Program-made: the position numbers and the translations under genes | Shown here: in pieces, positions 8,374 through 16,951 of the stretch | Layout of the letters: each line of letters opens with the position of its first letter | Numbering within the stretch: the first letter of the stretch is position 1 | Notes under the pieces: generated by a model | What the model saw: the letters and a program-made list of their open reading frames with translations, nothing else | Told to the model about the DNA's origin: nothing | The model's database searches: none | Assembly: GCF_001644225.1 (NCBI RefSeq) | Contig: NZ_LSTV01000005.1 | Location: forward strand, 543-64,542 | DNA length: 64,000 nt | Direction: 5' to 3' | Source of the DNA: Microbacterium oleivorans | GTDB lineage: Bacteria > Actinomycetota > Actinomycetes > Actinomycetales > Microbacteriaceae

Positions 8374-9444
8374 ATGACCGGACAGCTCTTCCCCGCGGTC
8401 GTCGCGGTCCTGTTCGGTGCCGTTGTAGGCCTGCTGCTGTTCGTGCCCCTCGTGGCCGTCAGCTACCGGCGCCGCGGGCGCCTGACCCTCGGCAGGCTGG
8501 CCTTCTGGGCGGCATCCCTCGTCTACTTCATGGCGCTGTGGACGTACACCCTGCTGCCGCTGCCGACCTCGGACGATTACCGCTGCGCGGGCGCGGTGCT
8601 CAGCCTCGCGCCGAGCGTCGACGATGTCGTCGGCGCCTTCGCGGACGGCGCGGCCCTCACCGACGTCCGCCTGCTGCAGGTCGTCTTCAACGTGCTGCTG
8701 TTCGTGCCGCTCGGGTTCCTGCTGCGCGTCGCCCTGCGCCGCGGCCTCGTCGTCGCCCTCGTCGCCGGGCTCGCGGTCTCGCTGCTCATCGAGCTGACCC
8801 AGCTGACCGGCGTCTGGGGCATCTTCCCCTGCGGCTACCGTCTCTTCGACGTGGGGGACCTGACGACCAACACGATGGGTTCGCTCGTCGGCTCGCTGAT
8901 CGGCCTCATCGTCCCGACGCGGCTGCGGGGACTCGAGAAGACAGCGGATGCCGGGGCGCCCCGCCCCGTCACGCGGGGGCGCCGGCTGCTCGCCGTGCTC
9001 TGCGACCTGCTCGGCGCCTCGATCGTCGGCGGCGCGGCCGGCACCGTCGTCCAGCTCTTCCTGCAGTTCGCGCTCCGGCGGGAGGACCTGGTCGCCGACG
9101 CCGTCCTCGGCGATCTCGCCGCCGGATGGGTCCCGATCCTGCTGTGGCTCATCGTGGTCCTCGTGACCGGCCGCACGGTCGGCGACCTCGCCGTCGAGCT
9201 GCGTTACGACGGCGGACGGCTTCCCGGATGGGCGGCCCGCCTGCTGCGGTTCGCGGCCGGCATCGGCGGATACCTGCTGCTCGGGCAGCTCCTCGGCGAC
9301 ACGAGCCTTCTCGTCGGCCTCTTCGCGCTCGTGTCGTTCGTGCTGCTGTTCACGACGCGCGCCGGACGCGGCCTGCCGGGGCTCGCGACGGGCCGCGACC
9401 TCGTCGACGCGCGGTCAGAGTCCGCCCGCGCCGACGGTCACTGA
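8374..9444 (+). CDS. VanZ-RDD fusion membrane protein
   Basis: 356 aa with two parts. Residues about 40-185 form a VanZ-like membrane domain (VYFMALWTYTLLPLP; QVVFNVLLFVPLGFLLR; SLLIELTQLTG; FDVGDLTTNTMGSLVG), the family to which the teicoplanin-resistance protein VanZ belongs. Residues about 200-335 form an RDD domain, with RGRRLLAVLCDLLGASIVGG carrying the first Arg/Asp and GRTVGDLAVELRYDGG the second signature. The stop overlaps the stop of the convergent gene at 9438 by 7 bases. Role unknown; cell-envelope stress is a guess from the VanZ half. Confidence 0.8.
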   Translation: MTGQLFPAVVAVLFGAVVGLLLFVPLVAVSYRRRGRLTLGRLAFWAASLVYFMALWTYTLLPLPTSDDYRCAGAVLSLAPSVDDVVGAFADGAALTDVRLLQVVFNVLLFVPLGFLLRVALRRGLVVALVAGLAVSLLIELTQLTGVWGIFPCGYRLFDVGDLTTNTMGSLVGSLIGLIVPTRLRGLEKTADAGAPRPVTRGRRLLAVLCDLLGASIVGGAAGTVVQLFLQFALRREDLVADAVLGDLAAGWVPILLWLIVVLVTGRTVGDLAVELRYDGGRLPGWAARLLRFAAGIGGYLLLGQLLGDTSLLVGLFALVSFVLLFTTRAGRGLPGLATGRDLVDARSESARADGH

Positions 9445-10253
9445 CCGCGGGCGCGGAACGTGTACGTGATCGTCGCGACCTTCTGCGCGGACTCGTCCGA
9501 CTCGACGAAGGCGCTGAACACGCGCTTGCCGTTGTTGTAGAACGTGCCGCGGCCCTCGCCGTAGGTCAGGCGGAGGCGCCCGTTCGTGAGGGCGAACTCG
9601 TCGAACGGCCCCTTGCTGCGGGCCTGGTCGATGGTGTCGCCCACCGCGACGCCGAACTCGTTCGTGACCTGCACGTCGGCCGGCAGACCGGCACCGACGG
9701 TGACCCAGGTCGGTGCGGGCACCTCGCTGCGCGAGCGTCCGCCGTCACCGAGGAAGACGTCGTAGAGGCGGAAGCCGGGCCACACGTAGATGTCGTACGC
9801 CCAGTTCTCGGCGTCGCCGTTGACGAAGTCCTCCTCCGGCGCCGTGCCGAACGCTTCGGTGAGCGCGGCGATCGCGGGGGCCGCGTCATCCGCCCATCGG
9901 TGCGTGAACTCGCCGTCCTCGGACGTGATCGTGAAGCCCGATCCGTTCAGCGCGATCGTCGAAGCCGCCGCCGGCGGCTCGGGCGTGGGCGTCTCGGACG
10001 GCTGCGGCTGCTCCTGCGGCGTCGAGGGCGCGGGCTGCGGCGCGGCCGGTGAACTCGCCGCGGGCGGTGCCGCCGTCGTCGGCTCGGTCGCTCGCAGCAG
10101 GTAGGCGCTGACCACGACGATCACGGCCACGAGCAGCACACCGGCGATGGCGCCGAGGATCATCGGGACCCGGTTCGGGTTCTCGGGGCGCTCCGGCTCG
10201 CGGTGCTCCTGCGGGTCGAGGGGGGCGAAAGGCAGCCAGTCGTCGTTGCTCAC
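9438..10253 (-). CDS. Membrane-anchored secreted protein, paralog of the product at 5480-6223
   Basis: 271 aa. Residues 1-30 are cytoplasmic and acidic/Pro-rich, one transmembrane helix lies at about 31-55, then a Pro/Ala/Ser linker to about 105 and an extracytoplasmic domain homologous to the neighbour at 5480-6223. GTG 10253 overlaps the stop of the M20 peptidase gene (GTGA), so the two are coupled. The C-terminal tail ends in KVATITYTFRARGQ, matching VVSITYRPW of the paralog. No named family recognised. Confidence 0.75.
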   Translation of the reverse strand: MSNDDWLPFAPLDPQEHREPERPENPNRVPMILGAIAGVLLVAVIVVVSAYLLRATEPTTAAPPAASSPAAPQPAPSTPQEQPQPSETPTPEPPAAASTIALNGSGFTITSEDGEFTHRWADDAAPAIAALTEAFGTAPEEDFVNGDAENWAYDIYVWPGFRLYDVFLGDGGRSRSEVPAPTWVTVGAGLPADVQVTNEFGVAVGDTIDQARSKGPFDEFALTNGRLRLTYGEGRGTFYNNGKRVFSAFVESDESAQKVATITYTFRARGQ

Positions 10254-11464
10254 GAGAGGAACTCCCGCGCGGCGACGGTCAGGGCGTCGACGCCGCGCTC
10301 GATGGTCGGGTGCAGCACGGGGGCGAAGAAGGGGGAGTGGTTCGTCGGGATGTCGCGCGAGATCGTTCCGGCAGCGGCGGCATCCGCGTACTGCTGCGGG
10401 TCGACACCGCCCCAGAACCAGTAGACGAGCGGGGCGCCGGACTCGCGGGCGAACCACGAGACGTCCTCGCTGCCGGTGAACATGCCTGGGTCGACGACCG
10501 TGCCCTCGCCGAACGCGCGGTCGAGCGCGGCGGTCAGACGCGCGGTCGCGTCGGCGTCGTTGATCGTCGGCGGCAGGGAGTGCAGGGTCGAGATCGTGGG
10601 TTCCTGCTCGGCACCGGATGCCGCCGCCTCGGCGCGGACGACGCGTTCGACGCGCGCGAGGATGTCGGCGCGCGCCTCGTCGTTCGGGTAGCGCAGGCTG
10701 AGCTCGAGGGTCGCCTCAGCGGGGATGATGTTGTTCTTCAGGCCCGCGTGGATCGAGCCGACGGTGACGACCGCCATCTCGCGCGGGTCGACCTCGCGCG
10801 AGACGACCGTCTGCAGGCGCATGACGGTGGCCGCCGCCATGACGACGGGGTCGATCGTGGCGTGCGGGCGCGAGCCGTGTCCGCCGCGGCCGTGCAGGGT
10901 GACGGTGATGCCGTCGGATGCCGCCATCTGCGTGCCCGGACGCACACCGATCGTCCCCGCCGGGAGCGGAGTCAGGTGCTGACCGAGGACGATGTCGGGC
11001 TTCGGGTACCGGTCGAAGACGCCGTCGGCGATCATCGCCTGCGCGCCGGCGCCGTACTCCTCGGCGGGCTGGAAGACGGCGACGACGGTGCCCGACCATT
11101 CGCCGCGGGTCGCCTGCAGCTTCTCGAGTGCACCCAGCAGCGCGGTCACGTGCATGTCGTGTCCGCACGCGTGCATGACGGGCACGTCCTGCCCCGCCGG
11201 GTCGACGCCGCGGGCGGTGCTGGCGTAGGGGAGTCCGGTCTGCTCGGCGACGGGGAGGCCGTCCATGTCGGCGCGCAGCCAGACGACGGGGCCGTCGCCG
11301 CTGCGGACGACCGTGACGACACCCGTGCGGCCGACGCCCTCCTCGTACTCGAGGCCGAGCGCCGCGAGCTCGCGCGTGATGACGCCGGCCGTCCGGGTCT
11401 CCTGGAACGAGAGTTCCGGATGCCGGTGCAGATCGGTGTAGATCGCTTCGAGATCGAGGGGCAT
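10250..11464 (-). CDS. M20-family amidohydrolase
   Basis: 404 aa cytosolic metallohydrolase of the hippurate/N-acyl-amino-acid hydrolase group. HACGHDMH (residues 98-105) and QPAEE (132-136) provide the metal ligands and catalytic acid; GRGGHGSRPH begins the dimerisation domain; TGSEDVSWF near the C-terminus supplies the final ligand region. It likely removes acyl groups from amino acids or opens N-acyl amides; the substrate is not evident. ATG 11464 is chosen because a -10 (TAGGCT) lies 7 bases upstream. That hexamer overlaps the TAG stop of the upstream LacI gene. Coupled to the downstream secreted-protein gene by a GTGA overlap. Confidence 0.88.
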   Translation of the reverse strand: MPLDLEAIYTDLHRHPELSFQETRTAGVITRELAALGLEYEEGVGRTGVVTVVRSGDGPVVWLRADMDGLPVAEQTGLPYASTARGVDPAGQDVPVMHACGHDMHVTALLGALEKLQATRGEWSGTVVAVFQPAEEYGAGAQAMIADGVFDRYPKPDIVLGQHLTPLPAGTIGVRPGTQMAASDGITVTLHGRGGHGSRPHATIDPVVMAAATVMRLQTVVSREVDPREMAVVTVGSIHAGLKNNIIPAEATLELSLRYPNDEARADILARVERVVRAEAAASGAEQEPTISTLHSLPPTINDADATARLTAALDRAFGEGTVVDPGMFTGSEDVSWFARESGAPLVYWFWGGVDPQQYADAAAAGTISRDIPTNHSPFFAPVLHPTIERGVDALTVAAREFLS

Positions 11465-11471
11465 ACCTTCG

Positions 11472-11477
11472 AGCCTA
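11472..11477 (-). promoter_or_regulatory. -10 element of the M20 gene, overlapping the lacI-type stop codon
   Basis: TAGGCT on the minus strand; its first three bases are the TAG stop of the LacI-family gene. Seven bases separate it from ATG 11464, implying an independent leaderless transcript. Confidence 0.6.
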
Positions 11478-12500
11478 CGGCGCGGGAGACCCCGATTTCT
11501 CAGCAAGTCCTCCATGCGGGGCGCTCGTCGAGGTGCGTTCGACGAGCCGGAACGAGAGCTCCCCCAGTTCGGTGCGTCCGTCCACGGCCGCCAGGACCGC
11601 GTCCGCTGCCCGTTCGCCCTGCTCGTGCGGGAACTGCGCGATCGTCGTGAGGCCGAAGAAGTCGCTCATCTCGTGACCGTCGACGCCGATCACCGAGAGG
11701 TCCCGCGGGACGTCTCGGCCCTCGTCCCGCGCCGCGAAGAGCGCACCGAACGCCAGTTCGTCGGATGCCGCGAAGATCGCCGTCGGCGGTTCCGCCTCCC
11801 GCAGCAGGGCGCGAGCGGCGCGGTAGCCGCCGTCGATCGTGAAGTCGGTGGCGACGAAGCGCGCGTCGCGGATGCCGGCATCCGCCATCGCCGCATCGAA
11901 CCCGTGGCGGCGCTGGGACGGGATGTCCAGGCCCGGGTCTCCCGGGTACCCGGCGCCGAGGTGCGCGATCCGGCGGTGCCCGAGCGCCAGCAGGTGTTCG
12001 GTCGCGAGGCGCGCGACGGCGACGTCGTCGATCCGCAGCGCGGGCAGCCGGCGGTTCGTGGAGCCGAGCCCCACGACCGGCAGGTCCAGGGCCAGCAGAC
12101 GGTCGACCTCGTCGTCGGCGAGCGTGAGCGACAGCACGATCAGTCCGTCCACGCGCCCGCGGCGCAACGACACGTCGAGCATCCCGTCGCGCTGCGCGCG
12201 GTCCGTGCTCATGCTGTACAGCGTCATGTCGTACCCGCGCGGGGTGAGCCGGCTGGCGATCCCGTCGAGGACGTTCGCGAAGAACCAGCGGTCCAGCAAC
12301 GGCACCACGACGCCGATGTTCGCCGCGCGGCCCGTCGCGAGAGCGGATGCCGCGGCCGAGACGACGTAGCCGAGGTCGGCGGCGGCGGCGCGCACGCGGG
12401 CGCGGGTCGCATCCGAGATGCGCCCGCGCCCGCTGAGTGCGCGGGAGACGGTCGCCGCCGACACGCCGGCGGCGCGGGCGACGTCGTCGATCCCGGTCAC
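11475..12500 (-). CDS. LacI-family regulator of the alpha-glucosidase
   Basis: 341 aa. The N-terminal helix-turn-helix VTGIDDVARAAGVSAATVSRAL is followed by the hinge and a periplasmic-binding-like ligand domain (NIGVVVPLLDRWFFANVLDGI ... SVIGVDGHEMSDFFGLTTIAQ). GTG 12500 lies one base beyond the stop of the GH13 gene, so it is the second gene of that operon. It most likely binds the perfect palindrome in front of the GH13 gene and releases it in the presence of an alpha-glucoside. The effector sugar is inferred only from the linked enzyme. Confidence 0.88.
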   Translation of the reverse strand: MTGIDDVARAAGVSAATVSRALSGRGRISDATRARVRAAAADLGYVVSAAASALATGRAANIGVVVPLLDRWFFANVLDGIASRLTPRGYDMTLYSMSTDRAQRDGMLDVSLRRGRVDGLIVLSLTLADDEVDRLLALDLPVVGLGSTNRRLPALRIDDVAVARLATEHLLALGHRRIAHLGAGYPGDPGLDIPSQRRHGFDAAMADAGIRDARFVATDFTIDGGYRAARALLREAEPPTAIFAASDELAFGALFAARDEGRDVPRDLSVIGVDGHEMSDFFGLTTIAQFPHEQGERAADAVLAAVDGRTELGELSFRLVERTSTSAPHGGLAEKSGSPAP

Positions 12501-12501
12501 G

Positions 12502-14175
12502 TCAGTCCGCGGCGATCCACACGGTGGTGTCGGCGGGCAGTTCGCGACCGAGGAACGCGTCGCTCTCGACGAGCAGCGTGCCCTTCGGCAGGGCGACCGG
12601 CGTCGACCCGACGTTCGCGACGACGGTGACGTCGCCGTTACGGAACGCGATGACGTCGTCGCCGTAGCCGTCGAGCCACTCGAGCGCGCCCGAGCCGAGG
12701 TCGTGCGCGCGACGGGTGGCGAGCAGCGTGCGGTACAGCCACAGCGTCGACTCGGGCTGGTCCTCCTGCACGTCGCGGGCGAGCGCGTTCCACTCGGCCG
12801 GCTGCGGCAGCCAGCTCTCGCCGGTCGGGCTGAACCCGAAGGCGCCGTCGTCCGCGGTCCAGGGCAGCGGGACGCGGCATCCGTCACGGCCGTAGCGCTC
12901 GCCGTCGGTGCGGAACCAGGTCGGGTCCTGACGGACGTCGTCGGGCAGCTCCATCGCCTCGGGGAGGCCGAGCTCCTCGCCCTGGTAGAGATAGGCCGAG
13001 CCCGGCAGGGCGAGCATCAGCGCGGTCGCCGCACGGGCGCGACGGAGGCCCGCCGCGGGGTCGGGCTTGCCGGGGGTCGCCGGTCCGACGCCGTGCCCCT
13101 GCGGGTGACCCGGCATCGCGAGGCGGGTCGCGTGGCGGATGACGTCGTGGTTCGAGAGGACCCAGGTGGCCGGCGCGCCGACGGCGGGGAAGGCCCGCAG
13201 CGACTCGCTGATGACCTCGCGCAGCTGCGCGGCATCCCACTCGCTCATCGCGTACGGGAAGTTGAACGCCTGGTGCATCTCGTCCGAGCGCACCCACTTC
13301 GCGGTCTCGTCGACCGTCGGCAGCCACGCCTCGGCGCACAGCGCGCGGTCGCCCTCGTACTCGTCGAGCACGCGGTGCCATTCGCGCCACACCTCGTGCA
13401 CACCGTCCTGACCCCAGTAGGGGACCGGCTCGGCGCCGCCCATCGAGTCGGCCTCGGCCGGGGGCGTGTAGTCGGGCAGGTCGTCGGCCTTGATCAGACC
13501 GTGCGCCACGTCGACGCGGAAGCCGTCGACGCCGCGATCGAGCCAGAAGCGCAGCGTCGTCTCGAACTCGGCGCGCACCTCGGGGTTGTTCCAGTCGAAG
13601 TCGGGCTGCGACGAGTCGAACAGGTGCAGGTACCACTGGCCTTCGGGGATCCGGGTCCAGGCCGGCCCGCCGAAGACGGACTCCCAGTTGTTGGGGGGCA
13701 GTTCGCCGTTCTCGCCGGTGCCGTCCCGGAACATGTAGCGCGCGCGCTCGGGGCTGCCGGGCGCAGCGGCGAGAGCCTGCTGGAACCAGACGTGCTTGTC
13801 GGACGAGTGGTTGGGGACGAGGTCGATGATGACGCGGATGCCGCGGGCGTGCGCCGCCTCGAGCATGTCGTCGAAGTCGCCGAGGGTGCCGAAGAGCGGG
13901 TCGACGTCACGGTAGTCGGCGACGTCGTAGCCGGCATCCTTCTGCGGAGAGGTGAAGAACGGGCTCAGCCAGACCGCGTCGACGCCGAGCGAAGCGAGGT
14001 CGTCGAGGTGCGCGGTGATGCCGGGCAGATCGCCGATGCCGTCGCCCGAGGCGTCCGCGAACGAGCGGGGGTAGATCTGGTAGATCACGGCGGTGCGCCA
14101 CCACTCGGCGCCGGGGCGGCTCTCGCCGATCGGGGCCAGCGTCGAGGTGACGGTCGAGACGGGGGTCGAAGTCAT
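12502..14175 (-). CDS. GH13 alpha-glucosidase
   Basis: 557 aa cytosolic glycoside hydrolase of the oligo-1,6-glucosidase/alpha-glucosidase branch; it would cut maltose, isomaltose or sucrose-type sugars to glucose. Catalytic residues are Asp222 (GFRVDVAH), Glu282 (CAEAWLP) and Asp344 (LSNHD); DLVPNHSS at 118-125 is the first conserved region. ATG 14175 is preferred over ATG 14187, which touches the operator. No Shine-Dalgarno is present. A perfect LacI-type palindrome sits 13 bases upstream. No sugar transporter is in this operon. Confidence 0.92.
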   Translation of the reverse strand: MTSTPVSTVTSTLAPIGESRPGAEWWRTAVIYQIYPRSFADASGDGIGDLPGITAHLDDLASLGVDAVWLSPFFTSPQKDAGYDVADYRDVDPLFGTLGDFDDMLEAAHARGIRVIIDLVPNHSSDKHVWFQQALAAAPGSPERARYMFRDGTGENGELPPNNWESVFGGPAWTRIPEGQWYLHLFDSSQPDFDWNNPEVRAEFETTLRFWLDRGVDGFRVDVAHGLIKADDLPDYTPPAEADSMGGAEPVPYWGQDGVHEVWREWHRVLDEYEGDRALCAEAWLPTVDETAKWVRSDEMHQAFNFPYAMSEWDAAQLREVISESLRAFPAVGAPATWVLSNHDVIRHATRLAMPGHPQGHGVGPATPGKPDPAAGLRRARAATALMLALPGSAYLYQGEELGLPEAMELPDDVRQDPTWFRTDGERYGRDGCRVPLPWTADDGAFGFSPTGESWLPQPAEWNALARDVQEDQPESTLWLYRTLLATRRAHDLGSGALEWLDGYGDDVIAFRNGDVTVVANVGSTPVALPKGTLLVESDAFLGRELPADTTVWIAAD

Positions 14176-14188
14176 GCGCGTCAGCATA

Positions 14189-14204
14189 GCGCAAGCGCTT
14201 GCGC
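14189..14204 (-). promoter_or_regulatory. LacI-type operator of the alpha-glucosidase operon
   Basis: GCGCAAGCGCTTGCGC is a perfect 16-bp palindrome with the central CG typical of LacI-family sites. It lies between the divergent GH13 and apt genes, close enough to the GH13 start to cover its promoter. Confidence 0.75.
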
Positions 14205-14236
14205 ACCCGGCATCCGCTCTCGTCAGGCGAGGCGAG

Positions 14237-14242
14237 TACCCT
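14237..14242 (+). promoter_or_regulatory. -10 element of leaderless apt
   Basis: TACCCT ends 7 bases before GTG 14250, which has no ribosome site. Confidence 0.55.
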
Positions 14243-14249
14243 CGACCCA

Positions 14250-14768
14250 GTGAATCCCGACGCCCTCGCCCGAGCCGAATCGCTCATCGCGACGATCCCC
14301 GACTTCCCCGAACCCGGCATCCTCTTCCGTGACATCTCGCCGCTGTTGGCGGATGCCGCGGCCCTCCGCACGATCGCGATGGCCATGGCCGAGCCGTACG
14401 TCGGCTCGTTCGACGTCGTCGCCGGCGTCGAGGCGCGCGGGTTCCTGCTCGCCGGGGCGATCGCGGTCGCGTCGGGCACCGGCCTCGCACCGATCCGCAA
14501 GGCGGGCAAACTGCCGCGTCCGGCGGGATCGGTCAGCTACGACCTCGAGTACGGCAGCGCGACGATCGAGATGACCGACGACCTCGCCGCCGGCGCCCGC
14601 GTCCTGCTCGTCGACGACGTGCTCGCCACCGGGGGGACGCTGCGTGCGGGCCAGCAGCTGCTCGAGCAGCTCGGCTACACGCTCGCGGGCACCTCGGTGC
14701 TGATGGAGCTCACCGCCCTGCAGGGCCGTACCGTCTGCGGCGACGTGCACAGCGTCTTCACCGTCTGA
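14250..14768 (+). CDS. apt: Adenine phosphoribosyltransferase
   Basis: 172 aa, the usual length. It salvages adenine to AMP using PRPP. The PRPP-binding motif is LLVDDVLATGGT at about 119-130, and VAGVEARGFLLAG (58-70) and IRKAGKLP are typical of APRT. GTG 14250 was chosen over an upstream in-frame codon because a -10 hexamer lies 7 bases before it. Convergent with the dehydrogenase; their stop codons lie in one small hairpin. Confidence 0.92.
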   Translation: MNPDALARAESLIATIPDFPEPGILFRDISPLLADAAALRTIAMAMAEPYVGSFDVVAGVEARGFLLAGAIAVASGTGLAPIRKAGKLPRPAGSVSYDLEYGSATIEMTDDLAAGARVLLVDDVLATGGTLRAGQQLLEQLGYTLAGTSVLMELTALQGRTVCGDVHSVFTV

Positions 14769-14781
14769 GCGGAGCGCTCAG
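14765..14781. terminator. Shared hairpin spanning both stop codons of convergent genes
   Basis: CTGAGCG and CGCTCAG form a 7-bp stem with a 3-nt loop. The stem contains the TGA of apt and the stop of the minus-strand dehydrogenase, so it could end both transcripts. Confidence 0.5.
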
Positions 14782-15695
14782 GTCCGGATCACCACGTTCT
14801 CGGGCTCCTCGCCCGCCAGCAGGTGGCTGATCTGCCGGCGCAGCAGACGCACCACCCGCGGGTGCATCGCGTCGGTCGCGCCCCCGACGTGCGGGGCGAT
14901 GACGACGCCGTCGAGCGTCCAGAGCGGGTGGTCGGCGGGGAGCGGTTCGGGGTCGGTGACGTCGAGGGCCGCACGGATGCCGCGAGTGCGCACGTGGCTG
15001 ACGAGGGCGTCTGTGTCGATCAGGGATCCGCGGCCCACGTTCACCACCAGCGCACCCTCGGGCAGCGCCGAGAGGAACGCGTCGTCGACGACGTGCCGGG
15101 TCTTCTCGCCGCCGGGGAGCGTGACGACGACGATGTCCACGCCGGGCAGCAGCTCGGGCAGCTCGTCGACGGCGTGGACGTGCACCCCGTCCTCGTCGCG
15201 TGCGGTCGAGGCGACCGCGACGAGGTCCACCTCGAACGGGGCGAGTCGGGCGGCGACGGCCTTGCCGACCCCGCCGTAGCCGAGCACCATCACGCGGCGG
15301 TCGGCGAGGCCCGTCGCCTGGAACGGGCGCCACTCGCGGGCGTCCTGCGCACGGACGAAGCGGTCGATGCCGCGCTGCGCCGTGAGGGTCAGTGCGACGG
15401 CGAGCTCCGCTGTGGATGCCTCGTGCACCGTCGTCGCGTTGGCGAACACCACGCCGGCGGGCAGACGCTGCTCGATGCCCTCGTAGCCGATCGACTGACC
15501 CTGCACGAGCCCGACCTCGACACCCTCGAGCCACGGCAGCGGGCTCCCCGCGGCCATGTACGGCGGCACGACGATGTCGATGCGCGGGCGGGGGGAGGCG
15601 GCATCCATCTTCCACACGAACACGTCCGCGCCGTCGATGTCGGCGAGATCCTGGGCGAGACGTTCGGTGGGCACGCTGACGCTGATCGAAGCCAT
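14778..15695 (-). CDS. D-isomer-specific 2-hydroxyacid dehydrogenase
   Basis: 305 aa NAD(P)-dependent oxidoreductase. The nucleotide-binding motif GYGGVG is at 139-144. The catalytic trio is visible as Arg222 (NVGRGS), Glu250 (TDPEPLP) and His269 (APHVGG). The substrate within the family (glyoxylate, hydroxypyruvate, phosphonate and others) cannot be assigned. The N-terminal catalytic half is short, so the protein is slightly smaller than typical members. Leaderless: TAGCCT lies 6 bases before ATG 15695. Confidence 0.88.
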   Translation of the reverse strand: MASISVSVPTERLAQDLADIDGADVFVWKMDAASPRPRIDIVVPPYMAAGSPLPWLEGVEVGLVQGQSIGYEGIEQRLPAGVVFANATTVHEASTAELAVALTLTAQRGIDRFVRAQDAREWRPFQATGLADRRVMVLGYGGVGKAVAARLAPFEVDLVAVASTARDEDGVHVHAVDELPELLPGVDIVVVTLPGGEKTRHVVDDAFLSALPEGALVVNVGRGSLIDTDALVSHVRTRGIRAALDVTDPEPLPADHPLWTLDGVVIAPHVGGATDAMHPRVVRLLRRQISHLLAGEEPENVVIRT

Positions 15696-15701
15696 GCCCC
15701 G

Positions 15702-15707
15702 AGGCTA
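15702..15707 (-). promoter_or_regulatory. -10 element of the hydroxyacid dehydrogenase gene
   Basis: TAGCCT on the minus strand, 6 bases before ATG 15695. Confidence 0.6.
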
Positions 15708-15807
15708 CCGCCGGGCGCGCGACGCCGGATCTCCACCGCATTCCGGCGGGGTAACGATACTGTCGCCCCGACAGCCCGCCCGCCCTCGTTCCGACCCGGA
15801 GGTCGCC

Positions 15808-16239
15808 GTGATCCCTGAGATCAATTACTGGACCGTCATCCTCGCGACCCTCTCGACGATGATCGTCGGGTCGATCTGGTACGCCCCCAAGGTCTTCGGC
15901 ACGCGATGGGCCCGACTGGCCGGTGTCGACATGGACCGCCCGCCCGCCACGGCCACCGTCGCCATCGTCGTGACGGTGTTCGTGAGTTTCGCGTCGGCGT
16001 GGGTCCTCGCGGGGGCGACGAGCATCGCCTGGCACTTCTACGAGGGGTCGTACCTGTGGGCGGCGATCGTGACCGGCATCCTGCTGTGGGCGGGGTTCAC
16101 GGCATCCCGGTTCATCACGCATGACGCCTTCGAGGGGCGGCCGTCCTCGCTCACGGTGATGAACATCGGGCACGAGCTCGTCACGGTCCTCGTCATGGCC
16201 GTGATCATCGGCGTCTGGCCCCCGGCGGGGACCGTCTGA
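15808..16239 (+). CDS. DUF1761-family membrane protein
   Basis: 143 aa with four predicted transmembrane helices. The opening NYWTVILATLSTMIVGSIWYAPKVFGTRWARL, with its SIWYxPxxFGxxW signature, marks the DUF1761 family. Function unknown. GTG 15808 is supported by GGAGG about 7 bases upstream. It ends 4 bases from the convergent purQ stop. Confidence 0.82.
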   Translation: MIPEINYWTVILATLSTMIVGSIWYAPKVFGTRWARLAGVDMDRPPATATVAIVVTVFVSFASAWVLAGATSIAWHFYEGSYLWAAIVTGILLWAGFTASRFITHDAFEGRPSSLTVMNIGHELVTVLVMAVIIGVWPPAGTV

Positions 16240-16243
16240 CGAC

Positions 16244-16951
16244 TCAGGCGGCGGAGTGCACGACCGCGGAGACCGCCGCGGTGAAGAAGCGCAGACCGTC
16301 GACGCCCGACCGCATCGCGGCGGGGGTGTCGGGACCGAAGCCCGGCTCGATCGCGTGCTCGGGGTGGGGCATGAGTCCCACGACGTTGCCGCGCTCGTTC
16401 GTCAGGCCCGCGATGTCGTCGATCGACCCGTTCGGGTTGACGCCGGCGTAGCGGAACGCGACGAGGTTCTCGCCCTGGATCCGCTTGAGCGTCTCGTCGG
16501 AGGCGATGTAGCCGCCGTCGGCGTTCTTGAGCGGGATGACGATCTCCTGCCCGCGGCGGAACTCGTTCGTCCACGCGGTGTCGGCGTTCTCGACGACGAG
16601 CCGCTGGTCGCGGCGGATGAACTGCTGGTGGGCGTTGCGGATCAGTCCGCCCGGCAGCAGGTGCGCCTCGACGAGCATCTGGAAGCCGTTGCAGATGCCG
16701 AGGACGGGCATGCCCTTCGCCGCGGCATCCTTCACCTCGGACATGATCGGCGCGAGCGCGGCGATCGCGCCGGCGCGCAGGTAGTCGCCGTAGCTGAACC
16801 CGCCCGGCAGGACGAGGGCGTCGACGCCGTCGAGATCGTGCGAGCCGTGCCAGAGGGCGACGGGCTCGGCGCCGGCGAGACGCACGGCGCGGCGCGCGTC
16901 GCCGTCGTCGAGCGAGCCGGGGAAGGTGATGACCCCGACGCGGACGGTCAC
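16244..16951 (-). CDS. purQ: Phosphoribosylformylglycinamidine synthase subunit PurQ
   Basis: 235 aa class I glutamine amidotransferase subunit that supplies ammonia to PurL in the fourth step of purine synthesis. The nucleophile is Cys87 in VLGICNGFQ; the His/Glu pair is in [14 protein letters not shown] 16951 overlaps the purS stop (GTGA), as expected for partners of one complex. purL is not adjacent and not in the window. Confidence 0.95.
   Translation of the reverse strand: MTVRVGVITFPGSLDDGDARRAVRLAGAEPVALWHGSHDLDGVDALVLPGGFSYGDYLRAGAIAALAPIMSEVKDAAAKGMPVLGICNGFQMLVEAHLLPGGLIRNAHQQFIRRDQRLVVENADTAWTNEFRRGQEIVIPLKNADGGYIASDETLKRIQGENLVAFRYAGVNPNGSIDDIAGLTNERGNVVGLMPHPEHAIEPGFGPDTPAAMRSGVDGLRFFTAAVSAVVHSAA

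Noticed and set aside
5450..8377. Open plus-strand frame of 975 codons
   Set aside because: Antisense to the secreted protein and the KimA-like gene; low-complexity Arg/Asp/Gly/Val translation, no start signal.
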